Source: Thermoguttaceae bacterium (lineage in GTDB: Bacteria > Planctomycetota > Planctomycetia > Pirellulales > Thermoguttaceae). From it: 8,224 nucleotides of DNA. The notes below the pieces were generated by a model that was not told the origin of the DNA, made no database searches, and saw only the letters and a program-made list of their open reading frames with translations. Shown here one piece after another: positions 1 to 5,667 of this stretch. Position numbers and translations under genes: made by a program. The DNA is taken from positions 1 to 8,224 of the forward strand of contig JAFYVO010000148.1 of the NCBI GenBank assembly GCA_017549085.1. Direction: 5' to 3'. The stretch's first letter is position 1, and each line of letters begins with the position of its first letter.

Positions 1-193
1 GACGCCCGACGGTAAAACGTTGCAGGTCGACGAATTTGCGACGTTCCTCGACGCGTTGGCGCAACAACGCGCGACGGTCGCCGACTTCCGCGAAGTCAAG
101 CGGTCGCTGTACGACTCTTGGGCGATTTTCGCGCTCTTCGCCGGACTCCTGATCGTCGACTGGGCCCTCCGCAAACGCTGGGGCGCCGCGTAA
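1..193 (+). CDS. C-terminal end of a membrane-anchored protein (5' truncated)
   Basis: Only the last 63 codons are in the window, read from position 2 to the TAA at 191-193. The visible part is a soluble stretch with charged residues (TPDGKTLQVDEFATFLDALA), then one hydrophobic segment (roughly residues 44-54, SWAIFALFAGLLIVDW), then a short basic tail, ALRKRWGAA. A single membrane helix followed by a W-x-L-R-K-R-W-G tail is what I associate with the C-termini of large planctomycete membrane proteins that carry von Willebrand or glutamine-amidotransferase-like domains; that link is from memory and weak. The tail would be cytoplasmic by the positive-inside rule. The gene converges on the lipoprotein gene on the other strand, with a hairpin between them at 285-322. 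Coding status is likely because the frame is open to the window edge with codon use like the neighbours. The function cannot be told from this fragment. Confidence 0.7.
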   Translation, partial: TPDGKTLQVDEFATFLDALAQQRATVADFREVKRSLYDSWAIFALFAGLLIVDWALRKRWGAA

Positions 194-284
194 ACGCCGC
201 GTCTTTCAAGATTTCAAACGCCCGGTCGAACCCTTCGCCGCCCCTTCAAAAAACGCAAGACCGACGAGCCGACCAAGAAACGCC

Positions 285-322
285 AACGCCCGACGCCGCT
301 TCTTCGAGCGACGCCGGGCGTT
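285..322 (-). terminator. Terminator hairpin between convergent genes
   Basis: Arms 287-300 and 307-320 can pair over 14 bp around a 6-nt loop, with two more A-T pairs outside. Two positions are G-U wobbles if the minus strand is transcribed but A-C mismatches if the plus strand is, so the fold is better for the leftward transcript from the lipoprotein gene. Only two or three T's follow on either side, so it is a strong hairpin with a poor U-tract. It may also stop the rightward transcript of the gene ending at 193. Confidence 0.6.
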
Positions 323-371
323 TCGTCGTCAACGCTTAACGTTTAACGCTTAAACCAAGTCGAGAGCGCGT

Positions 372-899
372 TTAGATAACGCCGCCGCCTTGGCTGATCT
401 CTTCGTGAACCGCTTCGCCGACGTCGACTTTCAAGTCGTTTTTACCGTCGACGACTTCCAGTTCAAGCGGCGTCGTGTCGACCAAACGGAACTGCGGATC
501 GACGACGAAAAATTCCGTGTACGTCGCGCCGCTGTCGATATATTCTTGGTAAACGCGCGCCGACTCTTCGTTGTACGGCTTCGGCGGAGGAGGCGTTCCT
601 TCGCCGACCGTTTTCGAAACCGCGACCTTGTATTTTCCGGTCGGGACGCCCTTGTATTGGCCGTGCGTTACCATCGTCGCGACGCCCGAAGCGTCCGTCG
701 TGCCGCCGCTCGACCATTTGCTCGAACCGTCGGCCGACATTAACGTAATCATTGCGTCCGCAAGGGGCGCGCCGTCTTGAACCACCGTGATCGTCGTCGG
801 GTTCAGCTTCGGCATCCCGTCCGGGAGTTTTTGGCCGCAACCGACCGCCGACGCGAGCGCCGCCAACGCGAACGCGCATCCGAGGAAAGTTCGTTTCAT
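372..899 (-). CDS. Small lipoprotein with carboxypeptidase-regulatory-like (transthyretin-type) domain
   Basis: The product is 175 residues. Residues 1-21 are a lipoprotein signal peptide: MKR, a hydrophobic core, then the lipobox A-V-G-C with Cys21 as the lipidated residue. After a short linker comes a beta-rich segment starting around TITVVQDGAPLADAMI, with ADGSSKW, TDASGVATM and GKYKVAV. That pattern (introduced material, 'G-x-A-T', then 'P-x-G-x-Y-x-V') is typical of the prealbumin-like fold in carboxypeptidase regulatory-like domains, common in short planctomycete lipoproteins. The start at 899 was chosen over an in-frame ATG at 956 because it begins the signal peptide and has AAAGGCGG about 9 bases upstream. 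The gene lies downstream of the DUF1559 gene on the same strand, 221 bp away, a pairing seen often in this phylum. It is probably envelope-attached; no enzymatic role is visible. Confidence 0.85.
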   Translation of the reverse strand: MKRTFLGCAFALAALASAVGCGQKLPDGMPKLNPTTITVVQDGAPLADAMITLMSADGSSKWSSGGTTDASGVATMVTHGQYKGVPTGKYKVAVSKTVGEGTPPPPKPYNEESARVYQEYIDSGATYTEFFVVDPQFRLVDTTPLELEVVDGKNDLKVDVGEAVHEEISQGGGVI

Positions 900-960
900 T
901 CTATCCGCCTTTCTCGACGACGCGCAAACGTCGCCGTTGTTTGACTTAATGTCCATACGA

Positions 961-984
961 AACGCCGACGCAAGGGCCGGCGTT
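961..984 (-). terminator. Hairpin between the DUF1559 and lipoprotein genes
   Basis: AACGCCG (961-967) and CGGCGTT (978-984) form a 7-bp GC-rich stem with a 10-nt loop. On the minus strand it is followed by only three T's. It lies after the DUF1559 stop and 62 bp before the lipoprotein start, so it may lower rather than block read-through into that gene. No convincing promoter was seen between it and the lipoprotein start. Confidence 0.35.
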
Positions 985-1013
985 CCGGTTTAAATCAACG
1001 TCAAATTCTCGCC

Positions 1014-1079
1014 AAACGCTAAAACGCCGTCGCAACGGTTTCGCCGTCGGACGGAGCGCCCGTCGCGCCCCAAACGCCG
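1014..1079 (-). pseudogene. Relic copy of the DUF1559 gene's 3' end
   Basis: Positions 1014-1079 match 1110-1175, the last coding part and stop region of the intact DUF1559 gene, at 57 of 66 bases without gaps, displaced by exactly 96 bp. Read leftward in the matching frame the copy gives GVWGATGAPSDGETVATAF and a TAG stop, against [17 protein letters not shown] in the live gene. There is no start, and the 30 bp between the copies are not repeated. It is either the remains of a second DUF1559 gene deleted down to its tail or a local duplication that has since diverged. Confidence 0.7.
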
Positions 1080-1120
1080 CGCTCGACGAAACGACGTAAA
1101 ACTTGCGCTAAACGCTAAAA

Positions 1121-2224
1121 TTACATCGTAACGGTTTCGCCGCCGGACGGAGTTCCCATCGCGCCCCAAACGCCGTACGGGCTCTTGCCGGTGCATTGCG
1201 TCGATTTCGCGCTGAGGTCGCCGCAGTCGATCGTTTCGCTAACGAAGCGGACGGAACCGTCGGCCATCGCGCAGTTAACGCCGCCCGAGTGATAGCTGTT
1301 CGCGGAGAAGATCGCGCCCCAATAACCGTTGCTCGTCGCTTGGCAGCTCGGCGCGTTCGGCGGAAGAACGGTGTGGAAGCCGTTCCACGGACGACCGTCT
1401 TGGAAGAAGTGGCCGCGCCAGTTGTCCGTCCCCGCTTTCAGTTGCGTCGGGTCGTCGGCTTTGCGCGCGTTGTTCATGCAGATGTTCGGGTTGCAGTCGA
1501 GGTCGCTCGTGTAGAACGAACCGTCGTACCACGTGCCGCCCTTGACCGCGGTCGAGTAGTTGCCGGTCGGGGCGCTCGCCGATTCGCTAACCGCGACGGT
1601 GTTCGACGTGCCGTCGGTGCAGGCGGCGTAGGACTTCCAGTGTTCTTGGTGGAAGAGACCGCGCGTGTGGCATTTTTTCGTCGAAACGTTCGTATAGTTC
1701 GGGTGGTTGTACGGCGCGTCGAGTTTGCTCGTGCCGTCGCCGAGGGAGTACATCACGTTGACGCGAGCGTTGTTGGCGTGCGTCGACGGTTGCGAACCGT
1801 ACGGTTCCGACGGGCAGATGATCGTCGTGATCGGGTTTTTATAGACGTCCGAGTCGAAGAAACCGCCGCCCCAGAGCCCGACTTCGCCGCTCTTCGTTTT
1901 TTTGTCGAGATCCATAATGCGGTCGTAGCGCGGCGCTTCTTCCATAAACGGCAGAAGCGGAATCGTAACGCTAAACGGCGCGTAGTTGTTCCAACCGAAC
2001 GCCGAGAACGGCGACATCGTCGGGAGCGCGTTGTAGGCGTCGTGATAGTTTTGGAGCGCCAAACCGACTTGTTTCAAGTGGTTCGTGCATTGCATACGGC
2101 GCGCCGCTTCGCGGGCCGCTTGAACCGCCGGGAGAAGAAGCCCAATAAGAATACCGATGATCGCGATAACGACCAACAATTCGACGAGCGTGAAGCCGCG
2201 AAGTTTGTTCACAAATTTCGACAT
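1121..2224 (-). CDS. DUF1559 (SBP_bac_10) protein with prepilin-type N-terminus
   Basis: The product is 367 residues, within the usual range of this family. Residues 1-10 are a short basic leader ending in Gly10; cleavage by a prepilin peptidase would fall between Gly10 and Phe11, giving a mature [11 protein letters not shown]-terminus with the conserved Glu at mature position 5. A hydrophobic helix runs to about residue 33 and continues into [20 protein letters not shown], the standard planctomycete DUF1559 opening. Near the C-terminus is the family's H-x9-DG signature, His312 to Asp322-Gly323, followed by S-x-R-F. The protein should be assembled or anchored in the cytoplasmic membrane as a pseudopilin-like subunit; the family's real role is unknown. 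AAGGTGAG sits 5 bases before the ATG. A near-consensus promoter is at 2331-2359, and the leader opens with a stem-loop. A relic of the gene's tail lies just downstream. Confidence 0.93.
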   Translation of the reverse strand: MSKFVNKLRGFTLVELLVVIAIIGILIGLLLPAVQAAREAARRMQCTNHLKQVGLALQNYHDAYNALPTMSPFSAFGWNNYAPFSVTIPLLPFMEEAPRYDRIMDLDKKTKSGEVGLWGGGFFDSDVYKNPITTIICPSEPYGSQPSTHANNARVNVMYSLGDGTSKLDAPYNHPNYTNVSTKKCHTRGLFHQEHWKSYAACTDGTSNTVAVSESASAPTGNYSTAVKGGTWYDGSFYTSDLDCNPNICMNNARKADDPTQLKAGTDNWRGHFFQDGRPWNGFHTVLPPNAPSCQATSNGYWGAIFSANSYHSGGVNCAMADGSVRFVSETIDCGDLSAKSTQCTGKSPYGVWGAMGTPSGGETVTM

Positions 2225-2293
2225 AAACTCACCTTTTAATGCAATAAATAGTATTAAATCGCGTCGAAAATAAACTTACGACGTTTTTAGCTT

Positions 2294-2331
2294 TATGACA
2301 AAGCCGCGCGACATTGCGCCGCTATGTCATA
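2294..2331 (-). promoter_or_regulatory. Stem-loop at the predicted 5' end of the DUF1559 mRNA (or operator)
   Basis: TATGACA (2294-2300) and TGTCATA (2325-2331) are a perfect 7-bp inverted repeat. The fold continues inward with 3 bp and 4 bp, interrupted by one T-T and one G-G mismatch, to a 6-nt loop: 14 of 16 positions pair. Because the -10 box is at 2331-2336, transcription should begin around 2324-2325, so the hairpin would be almost exactly the first nucleotides of the mRNA. That suits an mRNA-stabilising 5' stem-loop; as DNA, the dyad could equally be a repressor site overlapping the start point. Confidence 0.5.
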
Positions 2332-2359
2332 TTGTAAAACGCCGAAAAAACAAAGTCAA
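2331..2359 (-). promoter_or_regulatory. Sigma-70-type promoter for the DUF1559 gene
   Basis: On the minus strand TTGACT (2354-2359) is separated by exactly 17 bp from TACAAT (2331-2336); each box matches the consensus at 5 of 6 positions. The predicted start near 2324 gives a leader of about 100 nt to the ATG at 2224. This is one of the best promoter matches in the window. Confidence 0.7.
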
Positions 2360-2488
2360 GGAAAAGCGAAAAAATTTGGGCAAATTCGCTCAAAAAAATA
2401 AGAAGTCAACGGCGCAGTCGTCAAAATCGCCGTTTTTTATCGCGCCAATCGTTAAGCCCGGCAAATTAGAGAAGTCAGAGAATTTTAC

Positions 2489-2524
2489 CGACGGTTTCCG
2501 AGCCGTTTCGCTCGAAAACCGTCG
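2489..2524 (-). terminator. trmB terminator hairpin
   Basis: Arms 2489-2503 and 2510-2524 form a 15-bp stem with a 6-nt loop. The single non-Watson-Crick position is a G-U wobble in the leftward transcript and an A-C mismatch in the rightward one, which again fits use by trmB, whose stop is 15 bp upstream. The following GTAAAATT is a poor U-tract, so it could also act mainly as a 3'-end stabiliser. Confidence 0.6.
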
Positions 2525-2539
2525 ACGTTCATTTTGCGT

Positions 2540-3280
2540 TTAGCCGATTCGCTTGACGAAATACGAACGGTAAACCGGCGCTTCGTTGAGGCGCGTGCGA
2601 CGTTCGAAGTGCGTCAAGTAGTCGAGATCCCCCTCGGCTTTGCGCTCCGGAATATCGAACGGCCCGGCCAATTTCGACGAGAGCTTAATCGTTTCGACGC
2701 CGCTCTTAAAGTACTCTTCGACGTCGGTCCAAAAATGGAGTTTCCCGCCAACGACCAAGCGTTCTTCGATCATTTGGATAACGTCCGAGCGAACGATGCG
2801 GCGTTTGCGGTGCGCCTTCTTCCACCACGGGTCCGGGAAATAAATGTGCGCCCCGACGAGCGAATTCAGCGGGATAATATCGCGCAAAACTCGCGCCGCG
2901 TCCGCCGAAAACATAACGCCGTTCGGCGTGTCTTGCTTCGCCAAGCGCGACGCCGACGTCAACGCGTAACGGTACGCCAATTCGACGCCGATGAAGTTGC
3001 GCTCCGGCGAACGCTTCGTCGCCGCCGCGATAAAGAGCCCCTTGCCGGAACCGATTTCCAGTTCCGTCGGCGCGACGCGACCAAAGAGACGCTCCGAAAG
3101 CGCTTCGAAAGTCATCCCGGCGAAAGCGTCGTAACCTTGCGCGCGAACGCCCTCCGCTCCGAACAGCTCCTCCGTTTCGGCTTCGTAAGGCCCTTGCTCG
3201 GCGTACTCGTCGAGAAGCGGAATGAAATAATGCGAAAGTTCGAGACTTCCTTTAATTTTCGGCAAGGAACGACGGCCCAT
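2540..3280 (-). CDS. trmB: tRNA (guanine-N7-)-methyltransferase
   Basis: The enzyme makes m7G, usually at position 46 of the tRNA variable loop, using S-adenosylmethionine. With the chosen start it has 246 residues, normal for the family. Visible motifs are the SAM-binding E75-IGSGKG loop, Glu100 in IGVELAYRYA, Asp127 in ADAAR, the diagnostic PDPWWKKAHRKRR (149-161), TDVEEY (185-190) and THFERR (223-228). Together these make the call very safe. The frame is open further upstream to an ATG at 3376, but that would overlap the end of fabZ. The start at 3280 gives the N-terminus MGRRSLPKIKGSLELS, which looks like planctomycete TrmB, and has AGGGGG about 10 bases upstream. The gene lies 85 bp behind fabZ on the same strand without a terminator between them, so the two are probably co-transcribed. 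Confidence 0.95.
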   Translation of the reverse strand: MGRRSLPKIKGSLELSHYFIPLLDEYAEQGPYEAETEELFGAEGVRAQGYDAFAGMTFEALSERLFGRVAPTELEIGSGKGLFIAAATKRSPERNFIGVELAYRYALTSASRLAKQDTPNGVMFSADAARVLRDIIPLNSLVGAHIYFPDPWWKKAHRKRRIVRSDVIQMIEERLVVGGKLHFWTDVEEYFKSGVETIKLSSKLAGPFDIPERKAEGDLDYLTHFERRTRLNEAPVYRSYFVKRIG

Positions 3281-3365
3281 CCGACGCAAACCCCCTATTT
3301 TACTTTTTCCAACGTGTTCGAGTTCCGTTCGCGCTCCAACAAACGTCAAACTCCGCGCAAACGCC

Positions 3366-3884
3366 CTACTTTTCAACCGCTTCGGCGGCGCTCGTCGACT
3401 CGATCGGGAGCGGAACCCCCTTCAAAACCCCTTCGCAGACAATATTGTCGCCGACGAGGCACATAAAATGCGACGTTACCAAAATTTTGCGCCACTTAAT
3501 CATTTCCGCTTGAATAACGAGACGGTCGCCCGGTCGCACCATTCCGCGGAACTTCACTTCTTCGAGCCCGGCGAACCCCATCACGGCGCCGTTGAACATA
3601 TTGTGCTTCGTAACGAAATAGCTCGCCATTTGCGCGGCGCACTCGCACATCACGACGCCCGGCGTCAGCGGGAAGTCCGGCATATGCCCGCGAACCCAAA
3701 ACTCGTCCGGGGTCATGTCCTTATAACCGACGCACTTCTTCTCCTCGAAGTTGTCGTAAAGGATCGCGGTCAGCTGCTCCATTTCGAAACGCTGACGATT
3801 GTATTGGCGAATCTCGTCGATCGTCGCGATCGGCGCGTTCACGTCGTAAAGGGCCTCGTCGACAATAAGCGGTTTCTTGGCCAT
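3366..3884 (-). CDS. fabZ: FabZ-family beta-hydroxyacyl-ACP dehydratase
   Basis: The 172-residue protein is a single hotdog-fold dehydratase that removes water from 3-hydroxyacyl-ACP during fatty-acid elongation in the cytoplasm. The active-site region reads RGHMPDFPLTPGVVMCE: His67 and Glu81 are 14 residues apart, the spacing of the FabZ catalytic pair, and the P-x-x-P-G-V segment between them is conserved. FRGMVRPGDRL (112-122) matches the later 'F-x-x-x-V-x-P-G-D' motif. It is about 20-30 residues longer than typical FabZ, mainly at the N-terminus, where residues 1-45 (ending in QLTAILYDNFEEKKCVGYK) precede the core. The start is set by a perfect AGGAGG 6 bases before the ATG. Planctomycetes carry several FabZ-like paralogues, so this copy may have a dedicated lipid role rather than being the main enzyme; no other fatty-acid gene is in view. 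Confidence 0.88.
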   Translation of the reverse strand: MAKKPLIVDEALYDVNAPIATIDEIRQYNRQRFEMEQLTAILYDNFEEKKCVGYKDMTPDEFWVRGHMPDFPLTPGVVMCECAAQMASYFVTKHNMFNGAVMGFAGLEEVKFRGMVRPGDRLVIQAEMIKWRKILVTSHFMCLVGDNIVCEGVLKGVPLPIESTSAAEAVEK

Positions 3885-3912
3885 CGAACGCCTCCTTGCA
3901 TCTTGCGGCGAC

Positions 3913-3936
3913 AGGAAAAACGGTCTTGCCGTCTTC
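3913..3936 (-). promoter_or_regulatory. Small hairpin in the fabZ leader
   Basis: In the leftward transcript the stretch folds as about 9 bp (two or three G-U pairs) around the loop CAAGA, its 3' arm containing five T's. It sits about 30 nt before the fabZ start and just downstream of a possible promoter. It could attenuate transcription or be incidental. Confidence 0.25.
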
Positions 3937-3943
3937 CGTCGTT

Positions 3944-3972
3944 TCTCTATTTTTCCTATTCTCTCGATTCAA
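3944..3972 (-). promoter_or_regulatory. Possible fabZ promoter
   Basis: TTGAAT (3967-3972), 17 bp, then TAGAGA (3944-3949) on the minus strand. The -35 box matches 4 of 6 and the -10 only 3 of 6, so this is a tentative call supported mainly by spacing and by its place between the terminator at 4000-4037 and the fabZ start. Confidence 0.3.
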
Positions 3973-3999
3973 CGCGCTCCGCCGCCGACTTAAACGGCA

Positions 4000-4037
4000 A
4001 AAGCGCGAAGAGCGTTAAAAAACGCCATTCGCGCTTT
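4000..4037 (-). terminator. Nested terminator hairpin after the 32-codon gene
   Basis: AAAGCGCGAA (4000-4009) pairs perfectly with TTCGCGCTTT (4028-4037), and an inner GCGTT/AACGC stem (4012-4016 with 4021-4025) closes on an AAAA loop. The result is a 15-bp stem with one small internal loop. It starts about 50 bp after the stop of the small basic protein gene. Three T's end the stem; there is no long U-tract. Confidence 0.6.
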
Positions 4038-4085
4038 GCTGCGAACGTTGCCCGAACGCGTTTTCGACCGAAATCGAAATCGCTA

Positions 4086-4184
4086 TCAGGTCTTGACCAA
4101 TCGGCGCTTGGCGCGACGCGCTTTCGCGTTCGCCGGACGTTTGCCGTGGTTCGCCTTTTTAAGACCTCTACCCGGTTTAGCCAT
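4086..4184 (-). CDS. 32-residue very basic protein, possibly ribosome-associated
   Basis: The ORF encodes MAKPGRGLKKANHGKRPANA followed by KARRAKRRLVKT and a TGA stop. Of 32 residues 13 are Lys or Arg and none is acidic, a composition otherwise found in tiny ribosomal proteins such as bL36, bL34 or bTHX; the HGKRPA stretch faintly recalls the G-K-x-R-P part of bTHX. I think I have seen near-identical short proteins in planctomycetes but cannot verify this. Signs that it is a real gene are an AAGGAG ribosome binding site 8 bases before the ATG, a promoter with a perfect TATAAT at 4338-4343, and its own hairpin terminator at 4000-4037. Codons near the start include AGA, GGT and CTT, unlike the C-ending bias of neighbours, as often seen in strongly expressed genes. 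A rival view is a nucleic-acid-binding peptide unrelated to the ribosome. Confidence 0.75.
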   Translation of the reverse strand: MAKPGRGLKKANHGKRPANAKARRAKRRLVKT

Positions 4185-4337
4185 CGTTAATCTCCTTAAA
4201 TATGCTCGAATCGCTCTTCCTGAAACCAAGAAGACTGGAAACGCGGGCGGCGTCGATAGGCGCGCGCCGAACGCCACGAATCGCCAAAAACGGCGACAGG
4301 GGGCGGGTTCGTTCCTTACAAAAATACTTTGCCCTTC

Positions 4338-4365
4338 ATTATAGCGCCGACGCGCTCCTTGAAAA
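4338..4365 (-). promoter_or_regulatory. Sigma-70-type promoter for the 32-codon gene
   Basis: A perfect TATAAT (4338-4343) lies 16 bp downstream of TTTTCA (4360-4365, 4 of 6) on the minus strand. The -10 box is followed by GAAGGG, exactly as in the glycosylase promoter at 5497-5524. Start of transcription would be near 4331. Confidence 0.6.
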
Positions 4366-4405
4366 GGGGGGAACGCAAGCGCTTTTACCTTCTTTTTTTC
4401 ATTTT

Positions 4406-4447
4406 TTTCCAAAAACGCTTCGTCGACGGCGCGCCCTCAAGCGTCTC
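4406..4447 (-). terminator. Terminator of the uracil-DNA glycosylase gene
   Basis: In the leftward transcript ACGCTT (4439-4444) pairs with AAGCGT (4415-4420), extendable by about 3 pairs including two G-U, around an 18-nt loop. Five T's follow (4410-4415 read in complement). The large loop contains GTCGAC and GGCGCGCC palindromes. It begins about 50 bp after the stop. Confidence 0.5.
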
Positions 4448-4493
4448 GTTTCGCAGGCTTTCGCCATTTCCCCCATTTTAACGTCGAGAGCGA

Positions 4494-5399
4494 TTATTTC
4501 GTCGGCGCCGGCGTCCCCATTTCTCGCATTAAGAGCTGCAAATCGGCCCAAGCGTCCTTTTTCGCGGGAGGATTGCGCAACAAATACGCCGGGTGGTAGG
4601 TGCAAACGACCTTCATCCCGCGGTAGTCGTGCGCTTTTCCGCGCAGCCGCCCGATCGGAACGTCGACGCCGAGCAAATTTTTCGCCGCGATCGAGCCGAG
4701 GCAGCAGATAAATTTCGGACGAACGACGTCGAGCGTCGCGTCGAGGAACGGGCGACACGCCGCCGCTTCGTCCGGACGCGGGTTGCGGTTTTGCGGCGGA
4801 CGACAACGGACGACGTTGCAGATGAAAACCGAGTCGCGCGGGATTCCCATCCCCTTTTCGATCATATCCGTCAAAAGTTTGCCGCTCCGTCCGACGAACG
4901 GGAGGCCTTGGGCGTCTTCGTCCGCGCCGGGCCCTTCGCCGACGAAAACGAGTTCCGCCGTCGGGTTTCCGCTCCCGAAAACGGTTTGCGTTCGGCTCGC
5001 CGCCAACTCGGCGCAACGAGCGCAACGGGCGACGTCGGCGCAGATAACGCGAAGTCGGTCGGTTCGTTCGGCGAACTCCGGAGCGGTCGCGTCGCCGGTC
5101 GGTTCGAAAACGCGAAACGGCGCGCTCGCCGCCGAAACGGGAGCGCCGCCCGACGCTTCGACCGGCTCGGGTCGCGAACTTTGCGTCGACGCTCGCCTCG
5201 TTTGCGTCGCCGAAACGCTTTCCGCGCTTTCCGCGTTTTCCGCATTTTGTCTATTCTGTCTTCTCATCCCGTTTTGTCCCGTTCGCCCGCCCCGAGCGCC
5301 GCCGACGTAAAAGTCTTGGGCGCCCGCTCGACTCAAATCTTCGAGATACTCGTAAAGATAGCGCGTCGTCGAGGTTTTCGACAACTTTTCCGGCTCCAT
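4494..5399 (-). CDS. Family 4 uracil-DNA glycosylase (iron-sulfur type)
   Basis: The enzyme excises uracil from DNA to start base excision repair. From the chosen start it has 301 residues; the catalytic part is residues 120-301. Motifs are GEGPGADED (154-162), PFVGRSG (167-173), [13 protein letters not shown] (195-207) and the C-terminal HPAYLL (269-274). Four cysteines fit the [4Fe-4S] ligand pattern of family 4: Cys126-x2-Cys129, then Cys199 and Cys215 (16 apart). Residues 1-35 ([20 protein letters not shown] and flanks) look like a separate short conserved piece, joined to the enzyme by about 80 residues of low-complexity linker rich in Ala, Glu, Gln and Ser. Typical family members are near 200 residues, so this one carries a long N-terminal extension. 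The start at 5399 is preceded by GGAG 8 bases upstream; an in-frame frame opening to 5606 runs through the promoter and was rejected. It is transcribed alone. Confidence 0.92.
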   Translation of the reverse strand: MEPEKLSKTSTTRYLYEYLEDLSRAGAQDFYVGGARGGRTGQNGMRRQNRQNAENAESAESVSATQTRRASTQSSRPEPVEASGGAPVSAASAPFRVFEPTGDATAPEFAERTDRLRVICADVARCARCAELAASRTQTVFGSGNPTAELVFVGEGPGADEDAQGLPFVGRSGKLLTDMIEKGMGIPRDSVFICNVVRCRPPQNRNPRPDEAAACRPFLDATLDVVRPKFICCLGSIAAKNLLGVDVPIGRLRGKAHDYRGMKVVCTYHPAYLLRNPPAKKDAWADLQLLMREMGTPAPTK

Positions 5400-5496
5400 C
5401 GTCTTCGCTCCGTCGCGGTCGTTTCGCTCGATTTTGTCAATATTATTAATATATAGTCGCGCGGCTCCGACGACGTTTTCGAAACCGCGCCCCTTC

Positions 5497-5524
5497 ATTA
5501 TACGTCGCGCCGCGCAAATTCCAA
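5497..5524 (-). promoter_or_regulatory. Sigma-70-type promoter for the glycosylase gene
   Basis: A perfect TATAAT (5497-5502) with TTGGAA (5519-5524, 4 of 6) 16 bp upstream on the minus strand. Transcription would start near 5490, giving a leader of about 90 nt that includes the A/T-rich tract at 5440-5456. The 12 bp TATAATGAAGGG are identical to those in the promoter at 4338-4365. Confidence 0.55.
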
Positions 5525-5614
5525 CGGGGTCCGAACGACGTTTTCTTTTTTGCCTCGCTCGACCGCCTTTCGTCGCTTTGGGCGTTCGTCGACGTTTTCT
5601 CGTCAAGAAATGCG

Positions 5615-5632
5615 AAAAGCGGAACGTTTCCG
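5615..5632 (-). terminator. Possible csrA terminator
   Basis: CGGAA (5620-5624) and TTCCG (5628-5632) form a 5-bp stem with a 3-nt loop, followed on the minus strand by CTTTT. It lies about 35 bp after the csrA stop. The stem is short, so confidence is low. Confidence 0.35.
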
Positions 5633-5667
5633 TCCCGCCGTTTCGTTTGCCGTCGCTTCAAGCGCCG

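Larger units (their letters stand above)
2225..2539. other. Gene-free gap: DUF1559 promoter and leader, trmB terminator
   Basis: This 315-bp gap is far more A/T-rich than the flanking genes. From right to left it contains a strong hairpin after trmB (2489-2524), a stretch without recognised elements (about 2360-2488, with several A-runs), the DUF1559 promoter (2331-2359), a stem-loop at the predicted transcript start (2294-2331), and about 70 bp of A/T-rich leader ending in the DUF1559 ribosome binding site. No credible gene is seen on either strand. Confidence 0.75.
4185..4493. other. Gene-free gap: leader and promoter of the small basic gene, glycosylase terminator
   Basis: Reading leftward from the glycosylase stop, this 309-bp gap holds a terminator (4406-4447), a purine/pyrimidine-skewed A/T tract (about 4380-4410), the promoter at 4338-4365 and a leader of about 145 nt. 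The leader contains one small hairpin (TCGCC/GGCGA, 4281-4296) and no upstream reading frame I would trust. I matched it to no known riboswitch. Confidence 0.6.

Noticed and set aside
118..339. Plus-strand 73-codon open frame
   Set aside because: It runs through the end of the partial gene in another frame and through the terminator hairpin; no ribosome binding site.
990..1196. Minus-strand 68-codon frame with an internal sequence repeat
   Set aside because: Out of frame with the DUF1559 gene; its repeat is just the 66-bp DUF1559 tail duplication read in the wrong frame.
1196..2239. Long plus-strand frame opposite the DUF1559 gene
   Set aside because: Antisense shadow of a gene with clear family motifs; Arg/Val-rich translation typical of antisense frames in CpG-rich DNA.
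2295..2543. Plus-strand 82-codon frame rich in Lys
   Set aside because: No ribosome binding site, composition set by A-runs in the intergenic gap, and it overlaps the DUF1559 promoter and the trmB terminator.
3281..3376. Upstream start for trmB
   Set aside because: It would add 32 residues unlike the family and overlap the fabZ stop; the ATG at 3280 has the better N-terminus.
4185..4331. Riboswitch in the 145-nt leader of the 32-codon gene
   Set aside because: Only one 5-bp hairpin is visible and nothing matches a known aptamer core that I can recognise by eye.
4593..5456. 287-codon plus-strand frame
   Set aside because: Antisense shadow of the uracil-DNA glycosylase gene with low-complexity Arg-rich translation.
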